Assembly (NCBI GenBank): GCA_023436075.1
Contig: JAEZKS010000155.1
Coordinates: forward strand, 1 to 6,212
DNA length: 6,212 nt
Reading direction: 5' to 3'
From: Methanobacteriota archaeon
Lineage (GTDB): Archaea; Halobacteriota; Methanocellia; Methanocellales; Methanocellaceae
Shown here: in pieces, positions 1-5,591 of the stretch
How the letters are laid out: each line of letters opens with the position of its first letter
Numbering within the stretch: position 1 is the stretch's first letter
Position numbers and translations under genes: made by a program
The notes under the pieces: generated by a model
The model's database searches: none
Told to the model about the DNA's origin: nothing
Seen by the model: only the letters and a program-made list of their open reading frames with translations

Positions 1-420
1 CTATACCACGACACGAACATTACCAAACCCACGATGCTGCTGGAGCGAGGGTCCAGGATCGGCTACAACCGGTCCTACGATGCCGTCAACCAGCGGCTGC
101 TGACGCCTGCGCAGTTCCAGGAGATGAAAGCGATCTGGGACGACTCCGAGTACATGGTATATGCGAATCCGTCCACTGCGTATTATGTAGGGATTAACGG
201 GACGGAGCACGAGAATTTTATGGATTTCGGCCCCCTGGGCATCCCGATCGACATCGGGAAGATCGACGGCCGGTACGCTACCAGGATCATCGATGCATAC
301 CTGCTGGCGTTCTTCGATAAATACCTGAACGGGGTTGACTCGCCGCTACTCGACGGAGAACAGGTTTATCCGGAGGTCGTGTTCAAAGGACACGTTAACG
401 GTACGACCGTCGCATACTGA
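1..420 (+). CDS. Alpha/beta hydrolase (dienelactone hydrolase / PAF-acetylhydrolase-like), C-terminal part
   Basis: The reading frame is open from base 1 and ends at TGA 418-420, so 139 C-terminal residues are present and the start lies outside the window. The visible part has KPTMLLERG near residues 9-17, like the strand leading to the acid loop of alpha/beta hydrolases. GTEHENFMDF follows at residues 67-76; its His70 is the likely catalytic histidine. Next comes a C-terminal helix, DAYLLAFFDKYLNG. This order resembles dienelactone hydrolase and type II platelet-activating-factor acetylhydrolase proteins, where a histidine before an 'F.D' motif completes the Ser-Asp-His triad. The nucleophile elbow (GxSxG) would be upstream, so activity cannot be checked here. 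The substrate is unknown, probably an ester or amide. Any signal peptide is also outside the window. An in-frame ATG at 34 is internal, because homologous sequence continues in front of it. The family call is from the C-terminal pattern only. Confidence 0.62.
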   Translation, partial: LYHDTNITKPTMLLERGSRIGYNRSYDAVNQRLLTPAQFQEMKAIWDDSEYMVYANPSTAYYVGINGTEHENFMDFGPLGIPIDIGKIDGRYATRIIDAYLLAFFDKYLNGVDSPLLDGEQVYPEVVFKGHVNGTTVAY

Positions 421-472
421 ATCCACAATATCGACGCATGCCCATGGCAGACGTGCGCACGCGCGTGTGACC

Positions 473-494
473 GAGCCTCGGGCTCTCTTGTTGT
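473..494 (+). terminator. Possible terminator: short hairpin followed by a T-rich stretch
   Basis: GAGCC (473-477), a three-base loop, then GGCTC (481-485) form a five-pair GC stem, followed by TCTTGTTGT. It lies about 55 bases after the hydrolase stop and could end that transcript. A second copy of GGGCTCTC at 502-509 offers an alternative partner for the same 5' arm. The T-tract is interrupted, so this is a weak call. Confidence 0.35.
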
Positions 495-550
495 AGCCGT
501 AGGGCTCTCATGTAAGCGGCCGCCATACCTGCAGGCCTGTCCAGGACTAC

Positions 551-568
551 AAAACATATTTTACATAG
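551..568 (+). promoter_or_regulatory. TATA promoter of the radical SAM gene
   Basis: AAAACATATTTTACATAG is an isolated AT-rich stretch in a GC-rich gap. Its core is CATATTTTA at 555-563, with an A-rich BRE-like flank on the 5' side. Counting about 26 bases from the core centre puts the transcription start near 585, two bases before the ATG at 587. This predicts a leaderless mRNA and supports 587 as the start over the upstream TTG at 578. Confidence 0.5.
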
Positions 569-586
569 AAACAGACATTGGTAGCG

Positions 587-1747
587 ATGATCTTTTCCGA
601 CGTCTACGACGAAGGCAACGACCGCGTGTTCGTGATGCACGACACCATCGAGGTGAGGGTGCCTCATCAGTTTTACTCCAAGCTCAGCAAGCGGTATAGC
701 GACGAAGAGATCGTCTCCATGCAGGAGCCTAAAATACTCCGCAACCATTACACCCGCCGGGAACTCGTTTACGTTACAAGGGAGTCCGGCATTCCGCTGA
801 TTGGCCATACAGCCTTCGGGCTGATCGACCGGGGCACCAACCTGATCCAAGTCCGACCCGTCTCGGGCTGCAACCTGAACTGCATCTTCTGCAGCGTGGA
901 CGAAGGGCACACGCAGACGCGCAGAACTGACTTCATCGTGGATACCGACTACCTCGTGGATGAGTTCGCGAAACTTGCCGCACTGAAAGGCAATGGCGTA
1001 GAGGCCCATATTGACGGGCAGGGCGAGCCGTTCATCTACCCGTACATGGTCGAGCTGCTGCAGAAGCTGCGCAAGGTGCCGAAAGTCAAAATCATCTCGG
1101 CACAAAGCAACGGCATGGTGCTTGACGAAGAAAAAATCAAGGCAATGGCCGGGCTCATCGACCGGATCAATTTATCCATTTCATCCTTAGATCAGCACAC
1201 CGCGCAAATCCTCGCGGGCACAAAGAAGTATGACGTCGAGCACGTGAAAAACGTTGCAGTAAAGCTGCTGGAAAACGACATCGACGTGCTACTGGCCCCT
1301 GTCTGGGTGCCCGGCTTTAACGATGACGAGATCTCGAAGATCATCGAATGGGGCCTGTCCATCGGTGCAGGCCGGCGTTCCCCGGCGTTCGGAATCCAGA
1401 ACTACGTGCGCTATCAGTTCGGCAAGAAAGTAAAAACGAAGCCGATGCGGTTTGATCACTTCTTTGAAAAGCTTGTCGATCTTGAAAAGCAGTATGGTCT
1501 CAAGCTGAAGCTCGGGCCGGCCGACTTCGGCATCCACCGCGCGCCATCGCTCCCAAAGGCCTTCCGGAAAGGCGACCAGCTCAAGCTGGACATCGTCGCT
1601 CCCGGCCGGGTGCACGGCGAGATGCTGGCCGTTGCCAGCGGCCGGGTGATCGGCGTGCTGACAGACAAACCCGTCGGGTCACGGGTAACGGCGGAGATCA
1701 CTCGTACGACAGATAACGTTTACGTCGCAACTACGGGAAGTCGTTAG
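587..1747 (+). CDS. Radical SAM protein with C-terminal TRAM-like domain
   Basis: 386 residues. The radical SAM signature CNLNCIFC (Cys95, Cys99, Cys102) binds a [4Fe-4S] cluster for reductive cleavage of S-adenosylmethionine. GQGEP at 144-148 matches the GGE-type SAM-contact motif. An (alpha/beta) barrel follows to about residue 320. Residues about 327-383, with GDQLKLDIVAPGRVHGEM, look like a TRAM domain, a small beta-barrel that binds RNA in MiaB, RimO and some methyltransferases. The N-terminal 90 residues hold no cysteine, so the UPF0004 cluster domain of MiaB/RimO is absent. The three signature cysteines are the only ones in the protein, so no auxiliary Fe-S cluster is expected. It resembles uncharacterised archaeal Fe-S oxidoreductases, from memory the COG2100 group. 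The substrate is unknown; an RNA target is inferred from TRAM only. ATG 587 is chosen on the promoter spacing; TTG 578 would add three residues. It is monocistronic and converges on the kinase gene. Confidence 0.85.
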   Translation: MIFSDVYDEGNDRVFVMHDTIEVRVPHQFYSKLSKRYSDEEIVSMQEPKILRNHYTRRELVYVTRESGIPLIGHTAFGLIDRGTNLIQVRPVSGCNLNCIFCSVDEGHTQTRRTDFIVDTDYLVDEFAKLAALKGNGVEAHIDGQGEPFIYPYMVELLQKLRKVPKVKIISAQSNGMVLDEEKIKAMAGLIDRINLSISSLDQHTAQILAGTKKYDVEHVKNVAVKLLENDIDVLLAPVWVPGFNDDEISKIIEWGLSIGAGRRSPAFGIQNYVRYQFGKKVKTKPMRFDHFFEKLVDLEKQYGLKLKLGPADFGIHRAPSLPKAFRKGDQLKLDIVAPGRVHGEMLAVASGRVIGVLTDKPVGSRVTAEITRTTDNVYVATTGSR

Positions 1748-1752
1748 ACGGC

Positions 1753-1772
1753 TAATTTTTATAAAATATTTT
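1753..1772. terminator. Shared T-rich convergent termination zone
   Basis: The radical SAM stop (1747) and the kinase stop (TAA, 1759-1761 on the minus strand) face each other across 11 bases. The stretch TAATTTTTATAAAATATTTT is T-rich on both strands (TTTTT at 1756-1760; AAAATATTTT at 1763-1772 is self-complementary), and it overlaps the last kinase codons. Archaeal RNA polymerase stops at T-runs, so this can serve both genes. No strong GC hairpin is present. Confidence 0.45.
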
Positions 1773-2793
1773 CCAGCGTCATGCGATCCGGCACGATTCC
1801 AAGCGCATCGCGCAGCTCTTCCACCCGTTCCTCAGGCAGGATGATATCCACTTTTTTCAGCGCAATGTCTAACATTCCGGCGGCCTTCTGGAGCTCTTCA
1901 GCAGAGAAGTGCCTGCGCGCGATCTTCATGACAGTCTCAACAGGCATTTTCTGGCACATCGAGCAGATCGCACAGATCGTGTCGAAACATGCGGCTGACT
2001 CTAACCCGGTATGGCCGACTTTCAGGCAGTCCAGGACGAAGATCTTGCCATTGGATACCAGGAAGTTGTCCAGCTTGATGTCGCCGTGCACGAACCCGTG
2101 CTCATGCATGATCCTGATGTCGCGGAAGACCTGGTCTACTTGCTCTTCGCCGATGTCGACTTTGGATAGTGGCTTGCCATCGATATACTCGATTACCATC
2201 ATGTAGTCGTCCTCGTTGAGCCGGTACATGCCGATCACCGCGGGCACCGCGATGGACTGGTCTCTCATCACGGCCAGGCAGTGACGCTCGAAGTCGATCA
2301 TGTCTTTTGCATCCGCGTATTCTTCGAACATCAGGTCTCCGGCGCAGGCCTGGACTCCCATGTTCCGCAGCTGCGTCATGTATCGGTGTTTGGTGGCGCT
2401 CATGCCGTTGATGATCTTGGCCATATATCTCACGGTTTTTCCATCCTTTCGCCCTTCTACGATGCACGGGATGGACAGCCAGTACGAGCCACCGGCCAGC
2501 CTGATCTTGATTCGGCTCAGGCCGAACTGACACCTGAAGACGTGTCTGATCTGTGCTTTTCGCAAGCTGCTGAGCTTGCCCTTTGAAACGTCCCTGATGC
2601 TGTCGATGAGCATGCGCTCGGCCCGGATGCCCAGGACGCTGTCGATGATGGTGATCGCGATGAAACCGACGGAGATAGCCGCAATGACGGCCGCTTCGAC
2701 CACCCGGTTATTCAGCACGATAATGGCGACCTTTCTCAGAGGATCGAGCGACGTGGGCATGTCATCTTTCGCGTCACAAGTCGATTCGCTCAT
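1759..2793 (-). CDS. Membrane-anchored protein kinase-like protein (RIO/Bud32-like fold)
   Basis: 344 residues from ATG 2793. One hydrophobic segment at about residues 31-51 (VVEAAVIAAISVGFIAIT) is flanked by basic residues and should anchor the protein, with the kinase domain in the cytoplasm. Kinase marks in order: a weak glycine loop around 99-114, YMAKI with the beta-3 lysine Lys126, a candidate alpha-C glutamate Glu169, a hinge-like VIEYIDGKPL at 200-209, catalytic loop HGDIKLDN at 236-243 (Asp238, Asn243), and LDC at 254-256 in the DFG position with metal-binding Asp255. The key residues are present, so it is probably an active ATP-dependent kinase or aminoglycoside/lipid-type phosphotransferase. 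The HGD loop and LDC instead of DFG recall RIO, Bud32 and Kdo/WaaP kinases more than typical eukaryotic-like ones. The substrate is unknown. The frame opens further to a TTG at 2871 (26 more residues), and ATG 2760 is a shorter option; none has a good Shine-Dalgarno. It is divergent from the RAM-domain gene. Confidence 0.72.
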   Translation of the reverse strand: MSESTCDAKDDMPTSLDPLRKVAIIVLNNRVVEAAVIAAISVGFIAITIIDSVLGIRAERMLIDSIRDVSKGKLSSLRKAQIRHVFRCQFGLSRIKIRLAGGSYWLSIPCIVEGRKDGKTVRYMAKIINGMSATKHRYMTQLRNMGVQACAGDLMFEEYADAKDMIDFERHCLAVMRDQSIAVPAVIGMYRLNEDDYMMVIEYIDGKPLSKVDIGEEQVDQVFRDIRIMHEHGFVHGDIKLDNFLVSNGKIFVLDCLKVGHTGLESAACFDTICAICSMCQKMPVETVMKIARRHFSAEELQKAAGMLDIALKKVDIILPEERVEELRDALGIVPDRMTLENIL

Positions 2794-2871
2794 ACGGTTC
2801 AAGAGGATGTACCGGCCAGGAGTAGTTAAGGCGTGGCACAATTTAACGCGCAATGAGACAACGAGAGACAA

Positions 2872-2972
2872 CGCCGGGTTAATATTTTATATTATGCGGA
2901 AAATATTTACTTAAGGAAGCCTTATCTATTTTACCCTTATACATTAACGAAATACTGAGCCTGTGATCCTTC
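2872..2972. promoter_or_regulatory. AT-rich divergent promoter region (kinase / RAM-domain gene)
   Basis: This AT-rich block separates two divergent genes. For the minus-strand kinase, ATAATATAAAATATT (reverse complement of 2881-2895) is the best TATA candidate and predicts a start near 2862, which favours the ATG at 2793 over the TTG at 2871. A second candidate, the complement of 2899-2910, would put the start near 2878 and leave the TTG possible. For the plus-strand gene, CTTATCTATTTTA at about 2920-2932 predicts a start near 2952 and leaves a short leader with the ribosome site. CTTATACATT near 2936-2945 is an alternative. No clear operator palindrome is seen. Confidence 0.5.
2963..2967 (+). 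promoter_or_regulatory. Ribosome binding site of the RAM-domain gene
   Basis: GTGAT lies five bases before ATG 2973 and matches the 3' half of the archaeal Shine-Dalgarno AGGAGGTGAT. It fixes the start codon of this short gene. Confidence 0.55.
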
Positions 2973-3212
2973 ATGTATGTCTCTTTTGTAGGCCTGTCAG
3001 TCGATCTCAATGATGAGGAGCGAGTGATCGCTTCCCTCGTCAATATGGACAGGGTGGTGGAGGTCTATACGATGATGGGACCGTTCGAGCTGTTCGCAAA
3101 GGTGGAGGCCGAGACTATCAAACAGCTCGAGGCAACCATAGCCGAAATCCAGGCGCTGCCAGGGGTGCTGCGCTCATTCAATTTCCTCTCCGTCCAGCAG
3201 AAGAAAGGTTAG
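2973..3212 (+). CDS. Stand-alone Lrp/AsnC ligand-binding (RAM) domain protein
   Basis: 79 residues. The whole protein matches the effector-binding half of Lrp/AsnC regulators: a first beta-strand (YVSFVGLSV), a helix, then VVEVY..GPFELFAKVEAE at 28-47, a second helix QLEATIAEIQ, and LPGV at 62-65 leading into the last strand. This is the beta-alpha-beta-beta-alpha-beta fold that dimerises and forms octamers and often binds amino acids between subunits. The N-terminal DNA-binding helix-turn-helix of full Lrp (about 60 residues) is absent. The upstream DNA is an AT-rich promoter, so this is a true short gene and not a truncation. Stand-alone RAM domains are known in archaea and may bind a metabolite, or co-assemble with full-length Lrp proteins and modulate them. 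The ligand and partner cannot be told from the sequence. The gene is transcribed alone, ends at its own terminator, and is divergent from the kinase gene. Confidence 0.85.
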   Translation: MYVSFVGLSVDLNDEERVIASLVNMDRVVEVYTMMGPFELFAKVEAETIKQLEATIAEIQALPGVLRSFNFLSVQQKKG

Positions 3213-3232
3213 GTCGGCATTCTGAGTCATAC

Positions 3233-3272
3233 CGCCGGGCCCTCTTGTTAAGGCCATCGGACCGGCGTTTTT
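3233..3272 (+). terminator. Hairpin plus T-run terminator after the RAM-domain gene
   Basis: CGCCGG (3233-3238) pairs with CCGGCG (3262-3267) and is followed at once by TTTTT (3268-3272). A small inner pairing (GCC 3239-3241 with GGC 3252-3254) can extend the structure around a ten-base loop. It starts 20 bases after the stop at 3212. The T-run is on the plus strand only, so it serves the RAM-domain gene and not the convergent dehydratase gene. Confidence 0.7.
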
Positions 3273-3302
3273 CTGTGATTTGCTACCAGTCGTAAACCCA
3301 TG

Positions 3303-5087
3303 CTATCGGGCGGTCATAGGTTTTCCTTGACCTCTGTTTTTTTCGGGCTTTTGTTCGTCAACCGGGCATCTGCCGACGTCCATGTAGCCCCCTTCCATGG
3401 CAGAGGTGGCCAGCGACGTGTAGAGCCCGAGGACGCCTCCGTACTTCTGCGGCGGCTTCGACCATTTCTCCAGCCGCTCCCTGATGACCGTCTCCATGAC
3501 TTCAGCGCCCTCCTCTCGGCCTCGGGAGCCGATGATGTTCAGGCTGCGGCCGGGAATGTCGATCTCGATATAGTCGTCATCCTGCACGACTGCGATGGGG
3601 CCTCCCGTCATAGCCTCAGGCGAGATGTAGCCGACGCACGGTCCCCGCGAGGCGCCGGAGAACCGGCCGTCGGTGATCAGCGCCGTGGTCGTGCACAGCT
3701 CTTCGCTGGACGCCAGCGCCTCTGTCGGGTAGAACATCTCAGGCATGCCACAGCCCCGCGGGCCCACGTACCTGATCACGATCACTGACCCTGGTATGAT
3801 GTTCCCGTCAAGGATGGCATCCCGGGCGCTTATCTCGTCCTCGAAGACGATCGCGGGCCCGGTGTGATGGTACATCTCCTCCGGCACCGCCGCGTACTTG
3901 ATGATCGCATGTCCTGGCGCAAGGTTGCCCTGCAGGACGGCCAGCGTGCCCTGGCCCATAGGTTTCGACGCCAGGTATATGACGTCATCGGCGGGAATAT
4001 TATAGCTCTCGAGGTGCCGGCGTACGTGCTCCAGGAAATGCTGTCGTCTCAGCTCTTTCAGGTTCTCGCCCACTGTCCGTCCGGTAACGGTGACGGCGTC
4101 GAGGTGCAGATGGTCCTTGATCTCTTCCATGATGCCCGGCACTCCCCCCGCGTACCAGAAGAGGATCGCGGGGTGGCATCCGCTTGGCCTGACGTTGAGC
4201 AGCAGCGGCATGCGGCGGTTTAGCTCGTCCCACAGCTCCGGGCGGATGGTGAGTCCCATCTCGCGGGCTACCGCCGGAAGGTGCAGTAGCGCGTTCGTAG
4301 AGCCGCCGATGGCCGCATGAACCATGATGGCGTTCTCGAAAGCCTCTCTATTCAGGATATCTTTCGTCTTCATGCCCTCGTCCAGCATCTTCAGGACGCG
4401 GTGCCCCGCTTCATCCGCTTTCTGCCGGATAGGGCTGGTAAACGCCGGCATGGACGCCGCCCCCGGCAATGTCATGCCCAGCGCCTCCGAGAGCGACTGC
4501 ATGGTATTCGCCGTGCCCATGAACGAGCAGCAGCCCTCCGTCGGACAGGCGCTCCGCTGGAGGAAGCAGTATTCGTCCTCCGCAATCTGGCCACGCCGCA
4601 GTTGCGCGTAGATCGTGCCCACCTGCTCCAGCGTGAACATCCCCGGCCCTTCCATCATCGTGCCGCCGGGGATGTGTATGGCCGGCGCTTCGGCCATTCG
4701 GGCCATGGCCTTCAGGTGCGCCGGAACCCCCTTGTCGCAGCTTGACAGCAGCACCAGGGCATCCATCGGCTGTGTCTGCCAGTGAATCTCGACCATGTCG
4801 CAGATGATCTCCCGCGAGAGCAACGAATAGTTCATCCCGAGAGTTCCCTGGGCGATGCCGTCGCACATGTCCGTGGCATGGAACAGCGCAGGCTTACCGC
4901 CGCCTGCATACACCCCTCTCGAAACTGCGTCCGACAGCTCGTGCAGGTGGTAGCTGCCGGGCAGCGCATCGCCCCAGACGTCGTCGACAAGTACCTGAGG
5001 CTTGTCGAGGTCTTCCACGCTCCAGTCCATGGACAATTTTAGCGGGTCGATCTCGGGCCCTTGCTTTCGCAGTTCCTGACTTCTCAT
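3303..5087 (-). CDS. IlvD/Edd-family Fe-S dehydratase (dihydroxy-acid dehydratase-like; sugar-acid dehydratase possible)
   Basis: 594 residues from ATG 5087, slightly longer than typical IlvD. Members dehydrate 2,3-dihydroxy acids with an Fe-S cluster: IlvD makes 2-oxo acids for valine and isoleucine, while Edd and YjhG/YagF act on sugar acids. Visible motifs: PGSYHL (43-48), MCDGIAQGTLGM (Cys75), SSCDKG (Cys117), SACPTEGCCSFMGTANTM (Cys187 in the cluster position), HAAIGGSTNALLHLP, HLDAVTVTGRTVGENL, the C-terminal domain with HHTGPAIVFEDE, and ITDGRFSGASRGPCVGYISPEA. The first cluster cysteine of [2Fe-2S] members (PCNxHL) is Gly here, as in the [4Fe-4S] E. coli IlvD (PGHVHL). The CDG motif and the HLDA..VTG.TVGENL block recall YjhG/YagF and Edd, so the substrate is uncertain. 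The start is chosen because IlvD proteins begin MRS; ATG 5096 and TTG 5117 are alternatives. No other leucine/valine pathway gene is adjacent. It is a lone cytoplasmic enzyme gene divergent from the 74-residue protein. Confidence 0.85.
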   Translation of the reverse strand: MRSQELRKQGPEIDPLKLSMDWSVEDLDKPQVLVDDVWGDALPGSYHLHELSDAVSRGVYAGGGKPALFHATDMCDGIAQGTLGMNYSLLSREIICDMVEIHWQTQPMDALVLLSSCDKGVPAHLKAMARMAEAPAIHIPGGTMMEGPGMFTLEQVGTIYAQLRRGQIAEDEYCFLQRSACPTEGCCSFMGTANTMQSLSEALGMTLPGAASMPAFTSPIRQKADEAGHRVLKMLDEGMKTKDILNREAFENAIMVHAAIGGSTNALLHLPAVAREMGLTIRPELWDELNRRMPLLLNVRPSGCHPAILFWYAGGVPGIMEEIKDHLHLDAVTVTGRTVGENLKELRRQHFLEHVRRHLESYNIPADDVIYLASKPMGQGTLAVLQGNLAPGHAIIKYAAVPEEMYHHTGPAIVFEDEISARDAILDGNIIPGSVIVIRYVGPRGCGMPEMFYPTEALASSEELCTTTALITDGRFSGASRGPCVGYISPEAMTGGPIAVVQDDDYIEIDIPGRSLNIIGSRGREEGAEVMETVIRERLEKWSKPPQKYGGVLGLYTSLATSAMEGGYMDVGRCPVDEQKPEKNRGQGKPMTAR

Positions 5088-5097
5088 GATTAACATT

Positions 5098-5126
5098 TTA
5101 CTATAATATAATGACAAGATTATAAC
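5098..5126 (-). promoter_or_regulatory. TATA promoter of the dehydratase gene
   Basis: Read on the minus strand, this stretch holds GTTATAATC (complement of 5118-5126) and ATTATATTATA (complement of 5102-5112). The first predicts a start near 5096, the second near 5081. The upstream box fits an almost leaderless mRNA for ATG 5087. No Shine-Dalgarno precedes either ATG. Confidence 0.5.
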
Positions 5127-5162
5127 AACATGGCCATTTTAATTTCCCGCCTCCGTCTGCTT

Positions 5163-5213
5163 AAAATTTTTTATATGCAACAGGCTGAAATTTTCAAAAT
5201 TTTTCATAATGAA
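5163..5213 (+). repeat. Two copies of an 18-base AT-rich element, probable tandem TATA boxes
   Basis: AAAATTTTTTATATGCAA (5163-5180) and AAAATTTTTCATAATGAA (5196-5213) match at 14 of 18 positions and lie 33 bases apart, about three helical turns. The first is a good archaeal BRE/TATA match and predicts a start near 5199. The second predicts one near 5232. They may be tandem promoters for the gene at 5287, or an operator pair that overlaps the promoter. Confidence 0.4.
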
Positions 5214-5274
5214 GAGAAAGGTATAAGTAACATGGCCAAGATATTGCTTTTGCTAGCTGGCAGGACAATGGACT

Positions 5275-5284
5275 GGAGAGGTGA
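5275..5284 (+). promoter_or_regulatory. Strong ribosome binding site of the 74-residue protein gene
   Basis: GGAGAGGTGA lies two bases before ATG 5287 and closely matches AGGAGGTGAT; its GGAG core is eight bases from the ATG. It selects ATG 5287 over the in-frame GTG at 5281, which overlaps the site itself. Confidence 0.65.
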
Positions 5285-5286
5285 CG

Positions 5287-5511
5287 ATGTTAACGACAGA
5301 AGATATCCAGAGGCTGGTCAGGCTAAAGGCGAAGGATAAAGAAGCGTTCCGTAAGCTCCTCAGCGAGCTGAAGTCCGCTCACCCGCTTGACGTCCTGTTG
5401 TCTCACGCTAAGTTCAAGGATTACGCGCCTAACGTCGCTACCGTGCGCACCGAGGACAAGGTGCTGCGGAAAAAGCCATCGCGCGCTAAGGCCATCAAGT
5501 CGAAATCCTGA
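5287..5511 (+). CDS. Small basic protein of unknown function
   Basis: 74 residues; I do not recognise a family. The strong GGAGAGGTGA ribosome site and the AT-rich promoter region upstream support it as a real gene, and its GC-rich codon use is like its neighbours. Residues 1-30 look like two short amphipathic helices rich in Lys, Arg, Glu and Leu (LTTEDIQRLVRLKAKDKEAF..). The middle, AHPLDVLLSHAKFKDYAPNV, is more hydrophobic. The last 18 residues carry eight Lys/Arg and look like a flexible tail that could bind nucleic acid. There are no cysteines, no membrane segment and no signal peptide, so it should be cytoplasmic. It stands between a dehydratase (divergent) and purE (same strand, 80 bases on, with its own promoter), and neither suggests a role. 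A DNA- or RNA-binding role is only a guess from charge. Confidence 0.7.
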   Translation: MLTTEDIQRLVRLKAKDKEAFRKLLSELKSAHPLDVLLSHAKFKDYAPNVATVRTEDKVLRKKPSRAKAIKSKS

Positions 5512-5548
5512 TTGCCTTCCATCGATTTGGCTGGCGTGCCCGTAACCC

Positions 5549-5562
5549 AAAAATTATATATG
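5549..5562 (+). promoter_or_regulatory. TATA promoter of purE
   Basis: CAAAAATTATATAT, the A-rich BRE-like flank followed by TTATATAT at about 5554-5561, is the best archaeal promoter in the window. Counting about 26 bases gives a start near 5583, some eight bases before ATG 5592, so the mRNA would be nearly leaderless. No Shine-Dalgarno is seen before purE, which agrees. Confidence 0.65.
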
Positions 5563-5591
5563 GCCGCCTCCCTTCTATTTTCTGATATTTC

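Noticed and set aside
436..538. Cluster of restriction-site-like palindromes (GCATGC, CCATGG, TGCGCA, GCGGCCGC, CCTGCAGG, AGGCCT) that looks like a cloning polylinker
   Set aside because: The order and spacing match no vector linker I know, the flanks read as normal chromosome, and GC-rich intergenic DNA yields such sites; the count is only modestly above the two or three expected by chance.
421..577. Possible tRNA or small RNA gene in the gap before the radical SAM gene
   Set aside because: There is no cloverleaf, no T-loop consensus GGTTCRAATCC and no stable structure beyond the short hairpins; the region is explained by a terminator and a promoter.
395..1105. Long open frame of 236 codons on the minus strand opposite the radical SAM gene
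   Set aside because: It lies antisense to clear radical SAM coding sequence, its translation shows no recognisable motif, and GC-rich codons commonly keep the opposite strand open.
2794..2871. N-terminal extension of the kinase to the TTG at 2871
   Set aside because: It begins with a rare start codon without a ribosome site, and the best TATA box predicts transcription starting near 2862, inside this extension; a weaker alternative box means it is not fully excluded.
3321..3352. T-rich stretch with seven Ts downstream of the RAM-gene terminator
   Set aside because: It lies within the C-terminal codons of the dehydratase on the other strand (Lys/Glu/Asn codons) and has no hairpin; at most it is a back-up stop for read-through.
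3300..3788. Open plus-strand frames opposite the dehydratase gene, here and at 3864-4223 and 4317-4745
   Set aside because: They are antisense to well-conserved IlvD/Edd motifs, their translations are low-complexity Arg/His/Ala-rich, and they have no ribosome sites.
5130..5339. 69-codon open frame starting MAILISRLRL, with an internal ATG at 5232
   Set aside because: It spans the AT-rich promoter region and runs into the start of the better-supported gene at 5287 in another frame; there is no good ribosome site at 5130 and only a weak one at 5232.
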